Source: Alphaproteobacteria bacterium
GTDB taxonomy: Bacteria; Pseudomonadota; Alphaproteobacteria; Acetobacterales; Acetobacteraceae
Direction: 5' to 3'
DNA: 64,000 bases
Assembly (NCBI GenBank): GCA_026400815.1
Contig: JAPLOI010000003.1
Coordinates: 28,613 to 92,612 of the forward strand
The translations under genes were made by a program, and so were the position numbers. The notes under the pieces were generated by a model. The model saw only the letters and a list, made by a program, of their open reading frames with translations. It searched no databases and had not been told where the DNA came from. Numbering within the stretch: position 1 is the stretch's first letter; each line of letters opens with the position of its first letter. This document shows, piece by piece, positions 17,299 to 26,676 of this stretch.

Positions 17299-18288
17299 TT
17301 GAACAGACGCTCGCTTATGCTCGGCGCGGCCCTCGGCCTCGCCCCCGTTCTTCTGCGCGAGGCGGGGGCACAGCCCAAGAATGCCGCCTGGCCGAAGGCG
17401 CTGAACATGGGCACCGCCGCACCTGGCGGCACCTATGCGCTGTATGGCCCGGCCTGGGGCCAGCTGGTACAGGAGGCGACGGGGGTGAACATCTCCTATC
17501 GCACCACCCAGGGGCCGAACCAGAACATCGTGCTGGTCAACACCCGCGAGGTGGAGATCGGCATGGTGACCATGGGCGTGGCGCTGCAGGCCTGGAACGG
17601 CGACGGGGCCTGGACCCAGGGCCGCAAGTTCCAGGACATCCGCGCCCTGTTCCCGATGTACGACACGCCCTTCCACGGCATCGCGCTGAAGAAAAGCGGC
17701 ATCACCCGCATGGCGCAGCTCGCCGGCAAGAACATCGGTGTGGGCCCGCGCGGCGGCACGCCGGGCACGTATTTCGGGCCGATGCTGGAGAAGCTGGGCT
17801 ACAAGCCCGGCGCGGTGCGCTACGGCAGCGGGGCCGACATGTCTGGCCAGTTGCAGGACGGGCTGCTGGATGCGTTCCTGTTTGCCTCCGGCGTGCCGAT
17901 CCCGGCCTTCTCCGAGGCGGAAACGCAGGGCGAGGTGACGTTCCTGGATTTCACCGCCGAGGAAGTGGCAAAGCTGACCGCCGCTTATCCGGAACTGTCC
18001 CCCGGCAAGTTGCCGGCCAGCACCTACCGCACCGCCGGGCGCGAGCTGAACGTGGTGGGCATGTTCAACTTCGCCATCGGCCACAAGTCGCTGCCGGACG
18101 ACCTGGCGTATGAGATGGTGAAGTCGGTGCTGGGGCAGAACGCAAGGCTGCGCCAGGCGATCTCGGCCGCCTCCGAGACATTGGCGGAGAATGCTGGCAA
18201 GAACACCTTCCTGCCCTACCACCCCGGGGCGGCGAAGTACCTGCGCGAGGTGGGGCAGAAGATCCCCGACAATCTCGTGATGGCGTAA
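17299..18288 (+). CDS. TAXI family TRAP transporter solute-binding protein
   Basis: Periplasmic binding protein of a TAXI-type TRAP transporter. The best start is TTG 17299, with GGGGGAGGA 8 nt upstream. It gives LNRRSLMLGAALGLAPVLLREAGA, a signal sequence with a weak twin-arginine look. Family landmarks are LNMGTAAPGGTYALYGPAWG, the QNIVLVNTREVEIGMV segment, and KNIGVGPRGGTPGTYFGPML. The ligand cannot be inferred; TAXI proteins often bind C4/C5 dicarboxylates or amino acids. The matching permease is convergent rather than in the same operon, separated by a double-hairpin element. Confidence 0.9.
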   Translation: MNRRSLMLGAALGLAPVLLREAGAQPKNAAWPKALNMGTAAPGGTYALYGPAWGQLVQEATGVNISYRTTQGPNQNIVLVNTREVEIGMVTMGVALQAWNGDGAWTQGRKFQDIRALFPMYDTPFHGIALKKSGITRMAQLAGKNIGVGPRGGTPGTYFGPMLEKLGYKPGAVRYGSGADMSGQLQDGLLDAFLFASGVPIPAFSEAETQGEVTFLDFTAEEVAKLTAAYPELSPGKLPASTYRTAGRELNVVGMFNFAIGHKSLPDDLAYEMVKSVLGQNARLRQAISAASETLAENAGKNTFLPYHPGAAKYLREVGQKIPDNLVMA

Positions 18289-18294
18289 GGAAGC

Positions 18295-18418
18295 GTCTTC
18301 TTTTTTCTGAAGAAAAAAGAAGCAAAAAAGACTTCATCCGTTTGCGCCTCGTTCTCCATGGAGAGCTGGGCGCAAACGGATAAAAGTTTTTTGGTTCTTT
18401 TTTTTCAAAAAAGAACCG
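18295..18418 (+). repeat. A/T-rich double-hairpin intergenic element, copy 2 (most complete)
   Basis: Nested palindrome. The left hairpin TTCTTTTTTCTGAAGAAAAAA lies at 18297-18322, then caaaaaagact. Inner arms CCGTTTGCGC (18338-18347) and GCGCAAACGG (18370-18379) flank CTCCATGGAG. Then come agttttttg and the right hairpin GTTC...GAAC (18394-18417). It fills the gap between two convergent genes and would act as a bidirectional terminator. The same architecture recurs at 57844-57981. Confidence 0.8.
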
Positions 18419-18419
18419 C

Positions 18420-20396
18420 TTAGCTTACCTCGGGCTTGCGCAGCTGCCACACCAGCAGCCCCACCCCGCCCATGAGCCCGGCGAGATCGGTCCATGTCTC
18501 GGGGATCATCAGCAGCAGCCCCGCCGCCGCGGCGGCAAGGCGCAGGGGCAGGGGCAGCGGTGCCGGGCCCATCCACCCTTCGGTGGAGCAGGCGAGCAGG
18601 TACACCCCGAAGGCGGCGGTGGCGAAGGCTTGCAGGATCTCCGGCAGCGGGCCCTGGGCCAGCAGCGCGGGCGAGAGCCAGAACATGAACGGCACGATGA
18701 AGGTGGCCAGCCCCAGCTTCACCGCGATCACGCTGGTGCGCCACATATCCGCCTGCGCCATGGAGGCGGCGGCGAAGGAGGCCAGCGCCACCGGCGGCGT
18801 GATGGCCGAGAGGATGGCGAAGTAGAAGATGAACATATGCGCCACCAGCGGCAGCACGCCCATGCGGATCAGCCCGGGGGCGACCACGGCGGCGGCGATG
18901 GCATAGGCGGCGGTGGTGGGCACGCCCATGCCCAGGATCACCGCCACCACCATGGCGAAGATCATGGCCAGCAGGGCGGAGGCGCCGGCGAGATCGAGCA
19001 GCATGGTGGCGAAGCGTCCGCCAATGCCGGTGACACCGATCACGCCGGCCACGATGCCGGCGGCGGCGCAGACGGCGACCAGCTGCATCACCTCCTTCAT
19101 GCTGCCGTGCAGCGCGTCGTAGGTATCGGCCGCCGTTTCCACCAGCGCGCCCATCGTGCCGGAGACGATGCCCTCGCGCGCAACCATCAGGCGATGGGCG
19201 AGGGCGGTGCCCACCATGATCAGCAGCGTGGCGGCGATGCCCCAGGCGGCGGCGCGGAACGGGGAGAAGCCCTGCACCAGCATCACCACCAGCATCACCA
19301 GCGGCACGGCCATGTAGGCGCGCCGGGCGATCACGGACCAGCGCGGCAGCTCATCCCGCGACAGGCCGCGAATGCCGAGCTTGCGGGCGTTGAGGTCGCA
19401 ATGCGTGTAGTTGGCCCAGTAGAACAACAGCGCGGGGATGAGGCCGGCGAGTGCGATCTCGGTGTAGGGAATGCCCAGCACCTCGGCCATGATGAAGGCG
19501 CCCGCACCCATCACCGGCGGCGTGATCTGCCCGCCGGTGGAGCTGGTGGCCTCGATCGCGCCGGCGGTGGCGCGGTCGTAGCCGACGCGGCGCATCATCG
19601 GGATGGTGAAGGTGCCGGAGGCGACAACGTTGGCCACGGCGGAGCCGGAGACGGCGCCGAACATGATGCCGGACAGCACCGTGACTTTCGCCGGCCCGCC
19701 GCGCAGCCTTCCGACCAGGATCAGGGCGAGGTCGTTGAAATAGTCCCCGGCCTTGGATTTCTGCAGGAAGGTGGCGAAGACCACGAACATGATGATGAAG
19801 CTGGCACTGACCTGCACGATGGAGCCGAGCACGCCGTTATTGCCGATCAGCTCCACCAGCAGCAGGTCGAAGGCGATGCCGCGGTGGTAGAGGATGCCGG
19901 GCAGGAAGGGGCCGGCGAAGCAGTAGCCGATGAACACCAGCACGATCATCGGCATCACCAGCCCGGCGGTGCGGCGGGCGAATTCCAGCACCAGCAGGAT
20001 GCCGAGCCCGGCCACGACGAGGTCGGTGGTGTTGGGGCCCATGAAGCTGCGCATCTCGATGCCGTCGGCATCCAGGATGTAGTGGAACGGCAGCGCCACG
20101 CTGGCGGCCACCAGCAGCCAGTCCAGCGGCGGGATGCGGGTGCCGGTGGTGGCGCTGCTGCGGGCGGCGAACAGGGCGAAGCCGAGGGCGGCGCCGAAGA
20201 ACACATGGATGGCCCGGCCCACGGTGGGGTCGATCGGCGCCACCAGCAGGATCCAGAGGTGAAAGAACACGAAGGCGGCGGCCAGGGCGCGCCAGAGATG
20301 GCCCACCAGCCCGGCAAGGTCGCGCCGGGCGGAGGCGAACTCCATGTCGTCCACGTCACTGTTCACGACCGCCTGGGCGGTGTCCTGCTGCGTCAC
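18420..20396 (-). CDS. TRAP transporter permease, fused DctQM (TAXI type)
   Basis: Large fused TRAP permease, 658 residues, mostly hydrophobic. A short N-terminal 4-helix DctQ-like part includes LWRALAAAFVFFHLWILLV. A DctM part carries GAVSGSAVANVVASGTFTIP and TSSTGGQITPPVMGAGAF, both typical of the large subunit. ILGMGVPTTAAYAI lies in the second repeat. Start: GTG 20396, with GGGAGG 12 nt upstream; the frame extends further but without a ribosome-binding site. Driven by a sodium or proton gradient, it works with the convergent binding-protein gene at 17299. Confidence 0.92.
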   Translation of the reverse strand: MTQQDTAQAVVNSDVDDMEFASARRDLAGLVGHLWRALAAAFVFFHLWILLVAPIDPTVGRAIHVFFGAALGFALFAARSSATTGTRIPPLDWLLVAASVALPFHYILDADGIEMRSFMGPNTTDLVVAGLGILLVLEFARRTAGLVMPMIVLVFIGYCFAGPFLPGILYHRGIAFDLLLVELIGNNGVLGSIVQVSASFIIMFVVFATFLQKSKAGDYFNDLALILVGRLRGGPAKVTVLSGIMFGAVSGSAVANVVASGTFTIPMMRRVGYDRATAGAIEATSSTGGQITPPVMGAGAFIMAEVLGIPYTEIALAGLIPALLFYWANYTHCDLNARKLGIRGLSRDELPRWSVIARRAYMAVPLVMLVVMLVQGFSPFRAAAWGIAATLLIMVGTALAHRLMVAREGIVSGTMGALVETAADTYDALHGSMKEVMQLVAVCAAAGIVAGVIGVTGIGGRFATMLLDLAGASALLAMIFAMVVAVILGMGVPTTAAYAIAAAVVAPGLIRMGVLPLVAHMFIFYFAILSAITPPVALASFAAASMAQADMWRTSVIAVKLGLATFIVPFMFWLSPALLAQGPLPEILQAFATAAFGVYLLACSTEGWMGPAPLPLPLRLAAAAAGLLLMIPETWTDLAGLMGGVGLLVWQLRKPEVS

Positions 20397-20522
20397 GGCG
20401 CTATGGCCTCCCGTTCGGCAGGGCATCGCGGCCGCGCCATGTGTCACGGGCGCGTGATAGCGCAATCGCGTGGCGGGGGAACAGTTTGTTGCACGGCGCC
20501 AGGCGGGGGCCGTGCCGGGCGG

Positions 20523-21290
20523 CTACTGCGCCAGGAAGCCGCCATCCACGGCCAGGGTGTGGCCGGTGACCATGCCGGCGGCGGGGCTGGCGAGGAACAG
20601 GATGGCGGTTGCCACGTCCTCCGGGTCGGCCAGCCTGCCCATCGGCGTCACGCGTTCCATCTCCGCCACCACGTCGGGCTGGCCCAGCAGGGGCGCGATG
20701 AAGCCGGTGCGCACCCAGGTGGGGGCCACGGCGTTCACGCGGATGCCCTGCTTGGCCCATTCCACCGCCAGCGCGCGTGTCATGTTCACGATGGCGCCCT
20801 TGGTCGTTTGGTAGGAGATGTTGGGATAGAGCCCGCCGCCGGAGAGCCCCATGATCGAGGCGGTGTTGACGATGGCGCCGCCGTTGCCAAAGGCGAGCAT
20901 ATGGCGGGCGGCGGCGCGGGCACACAGGAACGCGCCGGTCATGTTCACGTCCACCACCGTTTGCCAGTCGGCGCGGGAGAGTTCCACGGAGGGGCGGCGG
21001 ATGGCGGTGCCGGCATTGTTCACCAGGATGTCGAGCCGGCCGCTTGCGTCCGCGATGCGGGCGAAGCCGGCATCCACCTCGGCCTCGTCGGCCACGTTCA
21101 TCGCCAGGGCGTGGCCGTCGAGCTTGGCCGCTTCGCGCTTGGCGGCGGCTTCGTCGCGATCCAGCAGCCACACCGTGGCGCCGGCCTCGCGCAGGGCGGC
21201 GGCGGTGGCCAGGCCGATGCCGCTGGCGCCGCCGGTGATGGCGGCCACCTTTCCATCGAGGCGGAAACGGGCGAGCAGGCTGTCGGTCAT
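20523..21290 (-). CDS. SDR family oxidoreductase
   Basis: Classical short-chain dehydrogenase/reductase of 255 residues. AITGGASGIGLATAAALREAG is the Rossmann loop (TGxxxGxG), DILVNNAGTA the NNAG motif, and ISYQTTKGAIVN the YxxxK site. The LLDRDEAAAKREA strand after beta-2 has Asp, favouring NAD over NADP. It ends TGHTLAVDGGFLAQ. GGGAGGACTCC precedes the ATG. It lies between the TRAP permease and the polysaccharide cluster and is oriented away from the latter; the substrate is unknown. The 194-bp gap to the next plus-strand gene probably carries two divergent promoters. Confidence 0.9.
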   Translation of the reverse strand: MTDSLLARFRLDGKVAAITGGASGIGLATAAALREAGATVWLLDRDEAAAKREAAKLDGHALAMNVADEAEVDAGFARIADASGRLDILVNNAGTAIRRPSVELSRADWQTVVDVNMTGAFLCARAAARHMLAFGNGGAIVNTASIMGLSGGGLYPNISYQTTKGAIVNMTRALAVEWAKQGIRVNAVAPTWVRTGFIAPLLGQPDVVAEMERVTPMGRLADPEDVATAILFLASPAAGMVTGHTLAVDGGFLAQ

Positions 21291-21484
21291 GCTGGAGTCC
21301 TCCCGCGCCCATGATGCGGCATCGCGGCGTTCTTGACCAATTAGTGACGTGCCTGTGCGAGTGTGACTGACGCTTGTCGGTAACGTTATGCCGCGTAAAA
21401 CGCACGCCTGTGCTACATGGGCGCCGCAGAGTTCGCCGGGTGTGCCGGCGGTAACGGGGGCTGGATGACGGGTGGGTCGGCCTG

Positions 21485-23410
21485 ATGTGCGGGATCACGG
21501 GGATCTTCCGGCCCGATGGCGGGTCGGCGGACATGGATGTGCTGCGCCGGATGACGGCGGCGCTGGCGCATCGCGGGCCGGACGGGGATGGCTTCCATGC
21601 CGAGCCCGGCCTGGGCCTGGGCCATCGGCGCCTCGCGATCATCGACCCCACCGGCGGCGAGCAGCCGATGTTCAACGAGGACGGCTCGGTGGCCATCGTC
21701 TTCAACGGCATGATCTACAATTACCGGGAACTGATGGCGTTGCTGCAGGGGCGCGGCCATGTGTTCCGCACCAAATGCGATACCGAGACCATCGTGCATG
21801 CCTGGGAGGAGTGGGGGCCGGATTGCGTCCAGCACCTCAACGGCTTCTTCGCCTTCGCCATCTGGGACCGGCGGCGTGGCCAGCTGTTCCTGGCGCGCGA
21901 CCGGCTGGGCAAGAAGCCGCTGCACTATGCGAAGCTGGCCGATGGCAGCCTGGCGTTTTCCAGCGAGTTGTCCTCCTTCGCCCAGGTGCCGGGCCTGGCG
22001 CGCAAGGTTTCGGCCACGGCCGTCGATGACTTCTTCACCTACGGCTACATCCCCGATCCCGGCACGATCTACGAAGGCATCCTGAAGCTGCCGGCGGCGC
22101 ACAGCCTGCTGGTGGAGCGCGGCAGCCGCCGCGTGGTGCCGCAGCGCTACTGGAGCGTGCCGACCGCGACGGCGAAGATGGATGCGCGCGAGGCGGCGCA
22201 GGCGCTGGTGGACCAGCTGCGCCACAGCGTGGGCCAGCGGATGATCGCCGACGTGCCGCTGGGCGCTTTCCTCTCCGGCGGCGTCGATTCCAGCGCCGTG
22301 GTGGCCCTGGCCGCCCCGCAGCGCGGCGGCACGCTGGATACCTTCACCATCGGCTTCGACGGCGCCGAGGACGAGACGCCCTATGCCGAGATGGTGGCCA
22401 AGCGCTACGGCACCGCGCAGCACAACGAGCGCGCCGCGGCGGTGGACATGATCGATGCGGCGCGCCTGCAGGGCCGCATCTTCGGCGAGCCGTTCGGCGA
22501 CCAATCGAGCGTGCCCACGCACAGCGTCTGTGCCCTGGCGCGCAAATACGCGACCGTGGCGATCTCCGGCGATGGCGGGGACGAGGTGTTCGCCGGCTAC
22601 CGGCGCTATCGCTGGCATGTGCTGACCGAGGGGGTGCGCCGGCTGGTGCCGTCCGGCATGCGCAAGGCTGTGTTCGGCACCCTGGCGCGGGCCTACCCGA
22701 AGCTCGATGGCGCGCCGCGCTGGCTGCGGGCGAAATACACGTTGACGGAGCTGAGCCTGGATTCCGCCGCGAGTTACCTGCGCACCGTCACGCGCGTGCA
22801 CCAGGAGCAGCGGCGGGCCCTGTTCTCGCCCATGCTGGCGGGCCGCCTCGGCGGCTACGATCCCGGCGCGCGCATCCCGGTGCTGATGGAGGAGGCGGGC
22901 ACCGATGATCCGCTGGTGCAGGCGCAGTATGCTGACCTGCAGACCTGGCTCTCCGGCGGCATTCTCACCAAGGTGGACCGCGCCAGCATGGCCAACTCGC
23001 TGGAGGTGCGGGCGCCGATCCTGGATTACCGCTTCGTGGAATGGGGGCTTTCGCTGCCGCGGCGGCTGAAGCTGCGTGGTGGCGAGGGCAAATACATCTT
23101 CAAGAAGGCGATGGAGCCGCATTTGCCGCGCGAGGTGCTGTACCGGCCGAAGCAGGGCTTTGCCACGTCACTGGCGGGGCCCTTCCGCACTGGTATCGGG
23201 CGGCTGAGGGAAAGATTGCTGGGCCCGGCCATGCTGGACAGCGGGTTGTTCGAACGCCCGGCGATCGCCCGCCTGCTGGACGAGCACGAGGCCGGCGCCT
23301 TCGACCATTCGATGGCGCTGTGGCAGCTGCTGGTGTTCGAGGGCTTCCTGTTCCACGAGCTGCCGGCGGCCGCCGGCAGCTCGGCCGACGCAACCCTCGC
23401 CTTGGCCTGA
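21485..23410 (+). CDS. asnB: Asparagine synthase (glutamine-hydrolysing), XrtA-system amidotransferase type
   Basis: 641-residue class II glutamine amidotransferase plus asparagine synthase domain. Cys2 of MCGITGIF is the glutaminase nucleophile; RLAIIDPTGGEQPM and GMIYNYRELM complete the N-terminal domain. The ATP-pyrophosphatase loop SGGVDSSA is near residue 264, followed by TFTIGFDG and SGDGGDEVFAGYRRY. The first gene of a polysaccharide cluster, it resembles the 'amidotransferase 1' found in exosortase-A-associated loci. In that setting it would amidate a sugar or uronic acid rather than make free asparagine; this role is inferred. Confidence 0.88.
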   Translation: MCGITGIFRPDGGSADMDVLRRMTAALAHRGPDGDGFHAEPGLGLGHRRLAIIDPTGGEQPMFNEDGSVAIVFNGMIYNYRELMALLQGRGHVFRTKCDTETIVHAWEEWGPDCVQHLNGFFAFAIWDRRRGQLFLARDRLGKKPLHYAKLADGSLAFSSELSSFAQVPGLARKVSATAVDDFFTYGYIPDPGTIYEGILKLPAAHSLLVERGSRRVVPQRYWSVPTATAKMDAREAAQALVDQLRHSVGQRMIADVPLGAFLSGGVDSSAVVALAAPQRGGTLDTFTIGFDGAEDETPYAEMVAKRYGTAQHNERAAAVDMIDAARLQGRIFGEPFGDQSSVPTHSVCALARKYATVAISGDGGDEVFAGYRRYRWHVLTEGVRRLVPSGMRKAVFGTLARAYPKLDGAPRWLRAKYTLTELSLDSAASYLRTVTRVHQEQRRALFSPMLAGRLGGYDPGARIPVLMEEAGTDDPLVQAQYADLQTWLSGGILTKVDRASMANSLEVRAPILDYRFVEWGLSLPRRLKLRGGEGKYIFKKAMEPHLPREVLYRPKQGFATSLAGPFRTGIGRLRERLLGPAMLDSGLFERPAIARLLDEHEAGAFDHSMALWQLLVFEGFLFHELPAAAGSSADATLALA

Positions 23411-23414
23411 CGCG

Positions 23415-24725
23415 ATGAGCCGCATCTGCCTGGTCGGCGCCGGCTTCATCGCCCGTGTGCATGCCGACGCCCTGCGCACCCTGCCGGGGCATACCATCGC
23501 CGCCATCGTCGACCCGAACGCGGAGGCCGCGGCTAGCCTGGCGCGCGCCACCGGGGCGGGGGCAACCTATGGCGCCGTCGCCGAGGCGATCGCCGCCGGC
23601 GGGTTCGACCGCGCGCATGTACTGGTGCCGCCGGATCTGCATGCGTCCACGGCCGAGCCGCTGCTGCGCGCGGGCATCCCGGTGCTGCTGGAAAAGCCGC
23701 TGGCGGTGGACAGCGCGCAATGCGCGGCGTTGATCGAAGCGGCGGGGCAGGGTGGTGCCGCGCTGGGCGTGAACCAGAACTTCGTCCATCACCCGGCCTT
23801 CGCCAGGCTGCGCGCGGTGGTGGAGAGCGGGGCGATCGGGCGGCCGAACTTTGTCGGCGTGATCTACAACGTGGCCCTGCGGCAGATGGCGGCGCGGCAG
23901 TTCGGGCATTGGATGTTCCGAGCGCCGGGCAACATCCTGCTGGAACAGGCGGTGCATCCGCTGTCCCAGCTGGTGGCGCTGGCGGGGCCGATCCGCACGA
24001 TGCAGGCGCTGCCGGGGCCGGCGATCGAGATCGCGCCGGGGAAGGATTTCGTCGGCACGCTGAACCTGTCGCTGCAGGGCGCGCGCCTGCCGGCGCAGCT
24101 GCGGTTTGCCGTGGGGCAGGGATACCCGTTCTGGCAGGTGACGGTGGTGGGCGACGATGGCGTGGCGGTGGCCGACATCCTGGCCGATCGCTGTCACGTG
24201 CAGGGCCGCACCCGCTGGCTGGAGGCGGCCGATACGGCGATTTCCGGCCTGCGCAGCGCCGGCGCCATTGCCGCCGGTACTGTTGCTGGATTGGCGAAGT
24301 ATTCCCTGGCGATGGCCAAGCTGCGGCCGCGCAGCGATGCGTTCTTTGTTTCGATGCGCGAGAGCCTCGCGGCCTTCCACGGCGCGCTGGATGCCGGCCA
24401 GGCACCGGCGCTGGATGGTGCCTTCGGGGCGGCGCTGGTGCGGGCCTGTGAGGAGATCCGCGACCTCGCCTTGCCGGCGCCGCAGCCGGTGGCAGCGAAG
24501 GAACAGCCGGAGGCGTGGGACGTGGCGGTGCTGGGCGGCACCGGCTTCATCGGCACGCATGTGGTGCGCCAGTTGCTGGCCGCCCGGCATCGGGTTTCCG
24601 TGATGGCGCGCAACCTGGTGAACCTGCCGGCGGAATTCGCCGATCCGCGCGTGGCGCTGCATCGCGGGGACATCCGCGACGAAGCGGCGGTGGCCGCGCC
24701 ATCGGCCCGGCGAAGATCGTGGTGA
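23415..24725 (+). CDS. Gfo/Idh/MocA oxidoreductase, N-terminal part of a frameshifted Gfo/Idh-epimerase fusion
   Basis: Rossmann start ICLVGAGFIARVHADAL, then VLLEKPLAVDSAQC (EKP motif) and a C-terminal Gfo/Idh domain with LGVNQNFVHHPAF. After ~370 residues a second Rossmann domain begins (DVAVLGGTGFIGTHVVRQLL), the start of an NAD-epimerase. The frame then goes off at about 24699: the last residues PSARRRSW are out-of-frame product. The next frame resumes the epimerase perfectly (IGPAKIVVNLAHGG), so one base is missing near 24699-24701. Expected full protein is about 695 residues. Starts 4 nt after asnB. Confidence 0.82.
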   Translation: MSRICLVGAGFIARVHADALRTLPGHTIAAIVDPNAEAAASLARATGAGATYGAVAEAIAAGGFDRAHVLVPPDLHASTAEPLLRAGIPVLLEKPLAVDSAQCAALIEAAGQGGAALGVNQNFVHHPAFARLRAVVESGAIGRPNFVGVIYNVALRQMAARQFGHWMFRAPGNILLEQAVHPLSQLVALAGPIRTMQALPGPAIEIAPGKDFVGTLNLSLQGARLPAQLRFAVGQGYPFWQVTVVGDDGVAVADILADRCHVQGRTRWLEAADTAISGLRSAGAIAAGTVAGLAKYSLAMAKLRPRSDAFFVSMRESLAAFHGALDAGQAPALDGAFGAALVRACEEIRDLALPAPQPVAAKEQPEAWDVAVLGGTGFIGTHVVRQLLAARHRVSVMARNLVNLPAEFADPRVALHRGDIRDEAAVAAPSARRRSW

Positions 24726-25504
24726 ACCTTGCCCATGGTGGCGGCGGGGCGGATTTCGAGGCGGTGCGCCGTGCCATGGTCGGCGGGGCGGAGGCGGTGG
24801 CGCGCGCGTGCCAGGCGGCGGGCGTGACCCGTCTGGTGCATGTCGGCTCGATCGCCTCGCTGTATCTCGGCCCGGATGCCGGCACCATCACCGGCACTAC
24901 GCCGCCCGATCCGCGCGAGACGGAACGCGGCGACTATGCCCGCGCCAAGGTGCTGGCCGACCGGATGCTGCTGGGCCTGCATGCCACGGACGCCGTGCCG
25001 GTGGTGATCCTGCGCCCCGGCGTGGTGGTGGGGGAGGGCGGGCCGCCGCTGCATTCCGGGCTCGGCCTGTTCAACAACGACCAGCATTGCATCGGCTGGA
25101 ACGATGGCCGCAACCCGCTGCCCTTCGTGCTGGTGGAGGATGTCGCCAGCGCCATCGTGCGCGCCTGCGACGCCCCGGGGGTCGAGGGGCGCTGCTACAA
25201 CATCGTCGGCGAGGTGCGGCCAAGCGCGCGGGAATACCTGGCCGATATGGGCCAGGCACTCGGGCGCCCGCTACGTTTCCACCCGCAATCGCCCACGCAG
25301 CTCTGGTTGGTGGATGTGGCGAAATGGCTGGTGAAGCGCGCCACCGGGCGGGCGGTTGCGATGCCGGCCAAGCGCGATTTTCTGTCCCGCGGCATGGCGG
25401 CACCGTTCGATGTGTCGGACGCCAAGCGCGACCTGGGCTGGCAGCCGGTGGCTGAGCCCGCCCTGTTCCGCGCACGGGCGATCGATGTGCAGGCGCCCGC
25501 ATGA
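24719..25504 (+). CDS. NAD-dependent epimerase/dehydratase, C-terminal part of the frameshifted fusion
   Basis: Continuation, in the next frame, of the epimerase domain begun in the previous entry. Visible are VTRLVHVGSIASLYLG, the catalytic YARAKVLADRM (YxxxK), VVILRPGVVVGEGG and the usual epimerase tail. I list it from the first GTG after the shift (24719); homologous sequence begins at about 24701. On its own it lacks the NAD-binding glycine loop and would not be functional. Either the gene is decayed, or the missing base is a sequencing or assembly error. The stop overlaps the ATG of the glycosyltransferase. Confidence 0.75.
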   Translation: MVNLAHGGGGADFEAVRRAMVGGAEAVARACQAAGVTRLVHVGSIASLYLGPDAGTITGTTPPDPRETERGDYARAKVLADRMLLGLHATDAVPVVILRPGVVVGEGGPPLHSGLGLFNNDQHCIGWNDGRNPLPFVLVEDVASAIVRACDAPGVEGRCYNIVGEVRPSAREYLADMGQALGRPLRFHPQSPTQLWLVDVAKWLVKRATGRAVAMPAKRDFLSRGMAAPFDVSDAKRDLGWQPVAEPALFRARAIDVQAPA

Positions 25505-26595
25505 CGGCGCCGCTGCTGCTGCATGTCTATTCCACCTTCGCCGTCGGCGGTCCGCAGGTGCGTTTCGCCGCATTGGCCAACCGCTTCGGGCGCGAATTCC
25601 GCCACGCCATCGTGGCGATGGACGGCAACACCGCCTGCCGCGAGCGGCTCGATCCCGGGTTGGATGTGGCATTCCCGGCCGTTGAGATCCGCAAGGGGGA
25701 TACGCTGGGCAACCGGCGCCGCTTCCGCGCCGTGCTCGCCGCGCTGCGGCCCGATGCGCTGGTGACCAGCAACTGGGGCAGCATCGAATGGGCGATGGCC
25801 AACACGCCCACCCTGGTGCGCCACCTGCACGTGGAGGACGGGTTCGGCCCGGAGGAACGCCACCGCCAACAACCGCGCCGGGTCTGGACGCGCCGGCTGC
25901 TGCTGCGTCGCGCCACCGTGGCCGTGCCGTCCCAGGTGCTGTTTCGCCTCGCCACCGAGGTCTGGCGGCTGCCGCGCGGGCATGTGCACTACGTGCCGAA
26001 CGGGATCGACCTCGCTCGCTTCGCCGTGCCGCGCCGCGTGAATGAGGTGCCGGTGATCGGCACCGTGGCGGCGCTGCGGCCGGAGAAGAACCTCGCCCGC
26101 CTGCTGCGCGCCTTCGCGGCGGTGCGGGCGCAGCGCCCCTGCCGGCTGGTGATCGCCGGCGGCGGGCCGGAGCGGGCCGCGCTGGAGGCGCTGGCAGCCG
26201 AGCTGGGCGTCGCCGCCGACGTGACCTTCCCCGGCCACGTGGCCGACACCCCCGCGCTTTATGCCGGGTTCGACGTGTTCGCCCTGTCGTCAGATACGGA
26301 GCAGATGCCGCTTTCGGTGCTGGAGGCGATGGCCGCCGGGCTGCCGGTGGTCGCCACCAATGTGGGCGACGTGCGCGCCATGCTGGCGCCGGACAACGCG
26401 GCGGAGGTGGTGGCGCAGGACGAGGCGTTGCTGGCCGCCGCGCTGGCCGCGCTGCTGGAAGACCCCGCGCGGCGGGCGCTGCTGGGTGCCGCGAACCGGG
26501 CCCGGGCAGAGGCAGCGTTCGACCAGGAGGCGATGTTCGCTGCCTGGCACGCGCTGTTCCGCGGCCTGCCACTGAGCCAGGCGCGTGCGGCATGA
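25501..26595 (+). CDS. Glycosyltransferase family 4
   Basis: GT-B glycosyltransferase of 364 residues. N-terminal STFAVGGPQVRFAALANRFG is the acceptor-side loop. The C-terminal nucleotide-sugar half has PVIGTVAALRPEKNLARLL, LVIAGGGPERAALE, and the E-x7-E region SSDTEQMPLSVLEAMAAGLPVV near residue 265. It resembles the sugar transferase found with exosortase-type polysaccharide clusters. ATG overlaps the stop of the preceding gene (ATGA). Donor and acceptor unknown; cytoplasmic, membrane-associated action on a lipid-linked sugar is expected. Confidence 0.9.
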   Translation: MTAPLLLHVYSTFAVGGPQVRFAALANRFGREFRHAIVAMDGNTACRERLDPGLDVAFPAVEIRKGDTLGNRRRFRAVLAALRPDALVTSNWGSIEWAMANTPTLVRHLHVEDGFGPEERHRQQPRRVWTRRLLLRRATVAVPSQVLFRLATEVWRLPRGHVHYVPNGIDLARFAVPRRVNEVPVIGTVAALRPEKNLARLLRAFAAVRAQRPCRLVIAGGGPERAALEALAAELGVAADVTFPGHVADTPALYAGFDVFALSSDTEQMPLSVLEAMAAGLPVVATNVGDVRAMLAPDNAAEVVAQDEALLAAALAALLEDPARRALLGAANRARAEAAFDQEAMFAAWHALFRGLPLSQARAA

Positions 26596-26676
26596 ACGGA
26601 CGGCGATGCTTTGCATTGGCCCTGCCCGCGGCGGTATACAGGCGGGCTTCGTCCCCGCACGGCGCAGGAGGCTGGC

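Noticed and set aside
18420..20396. Two separate genes dctQ and dctM
   Set aside because: The frame is continuous with no internal ribosome-binding site, and TAXI systems commonly have a fused permease.
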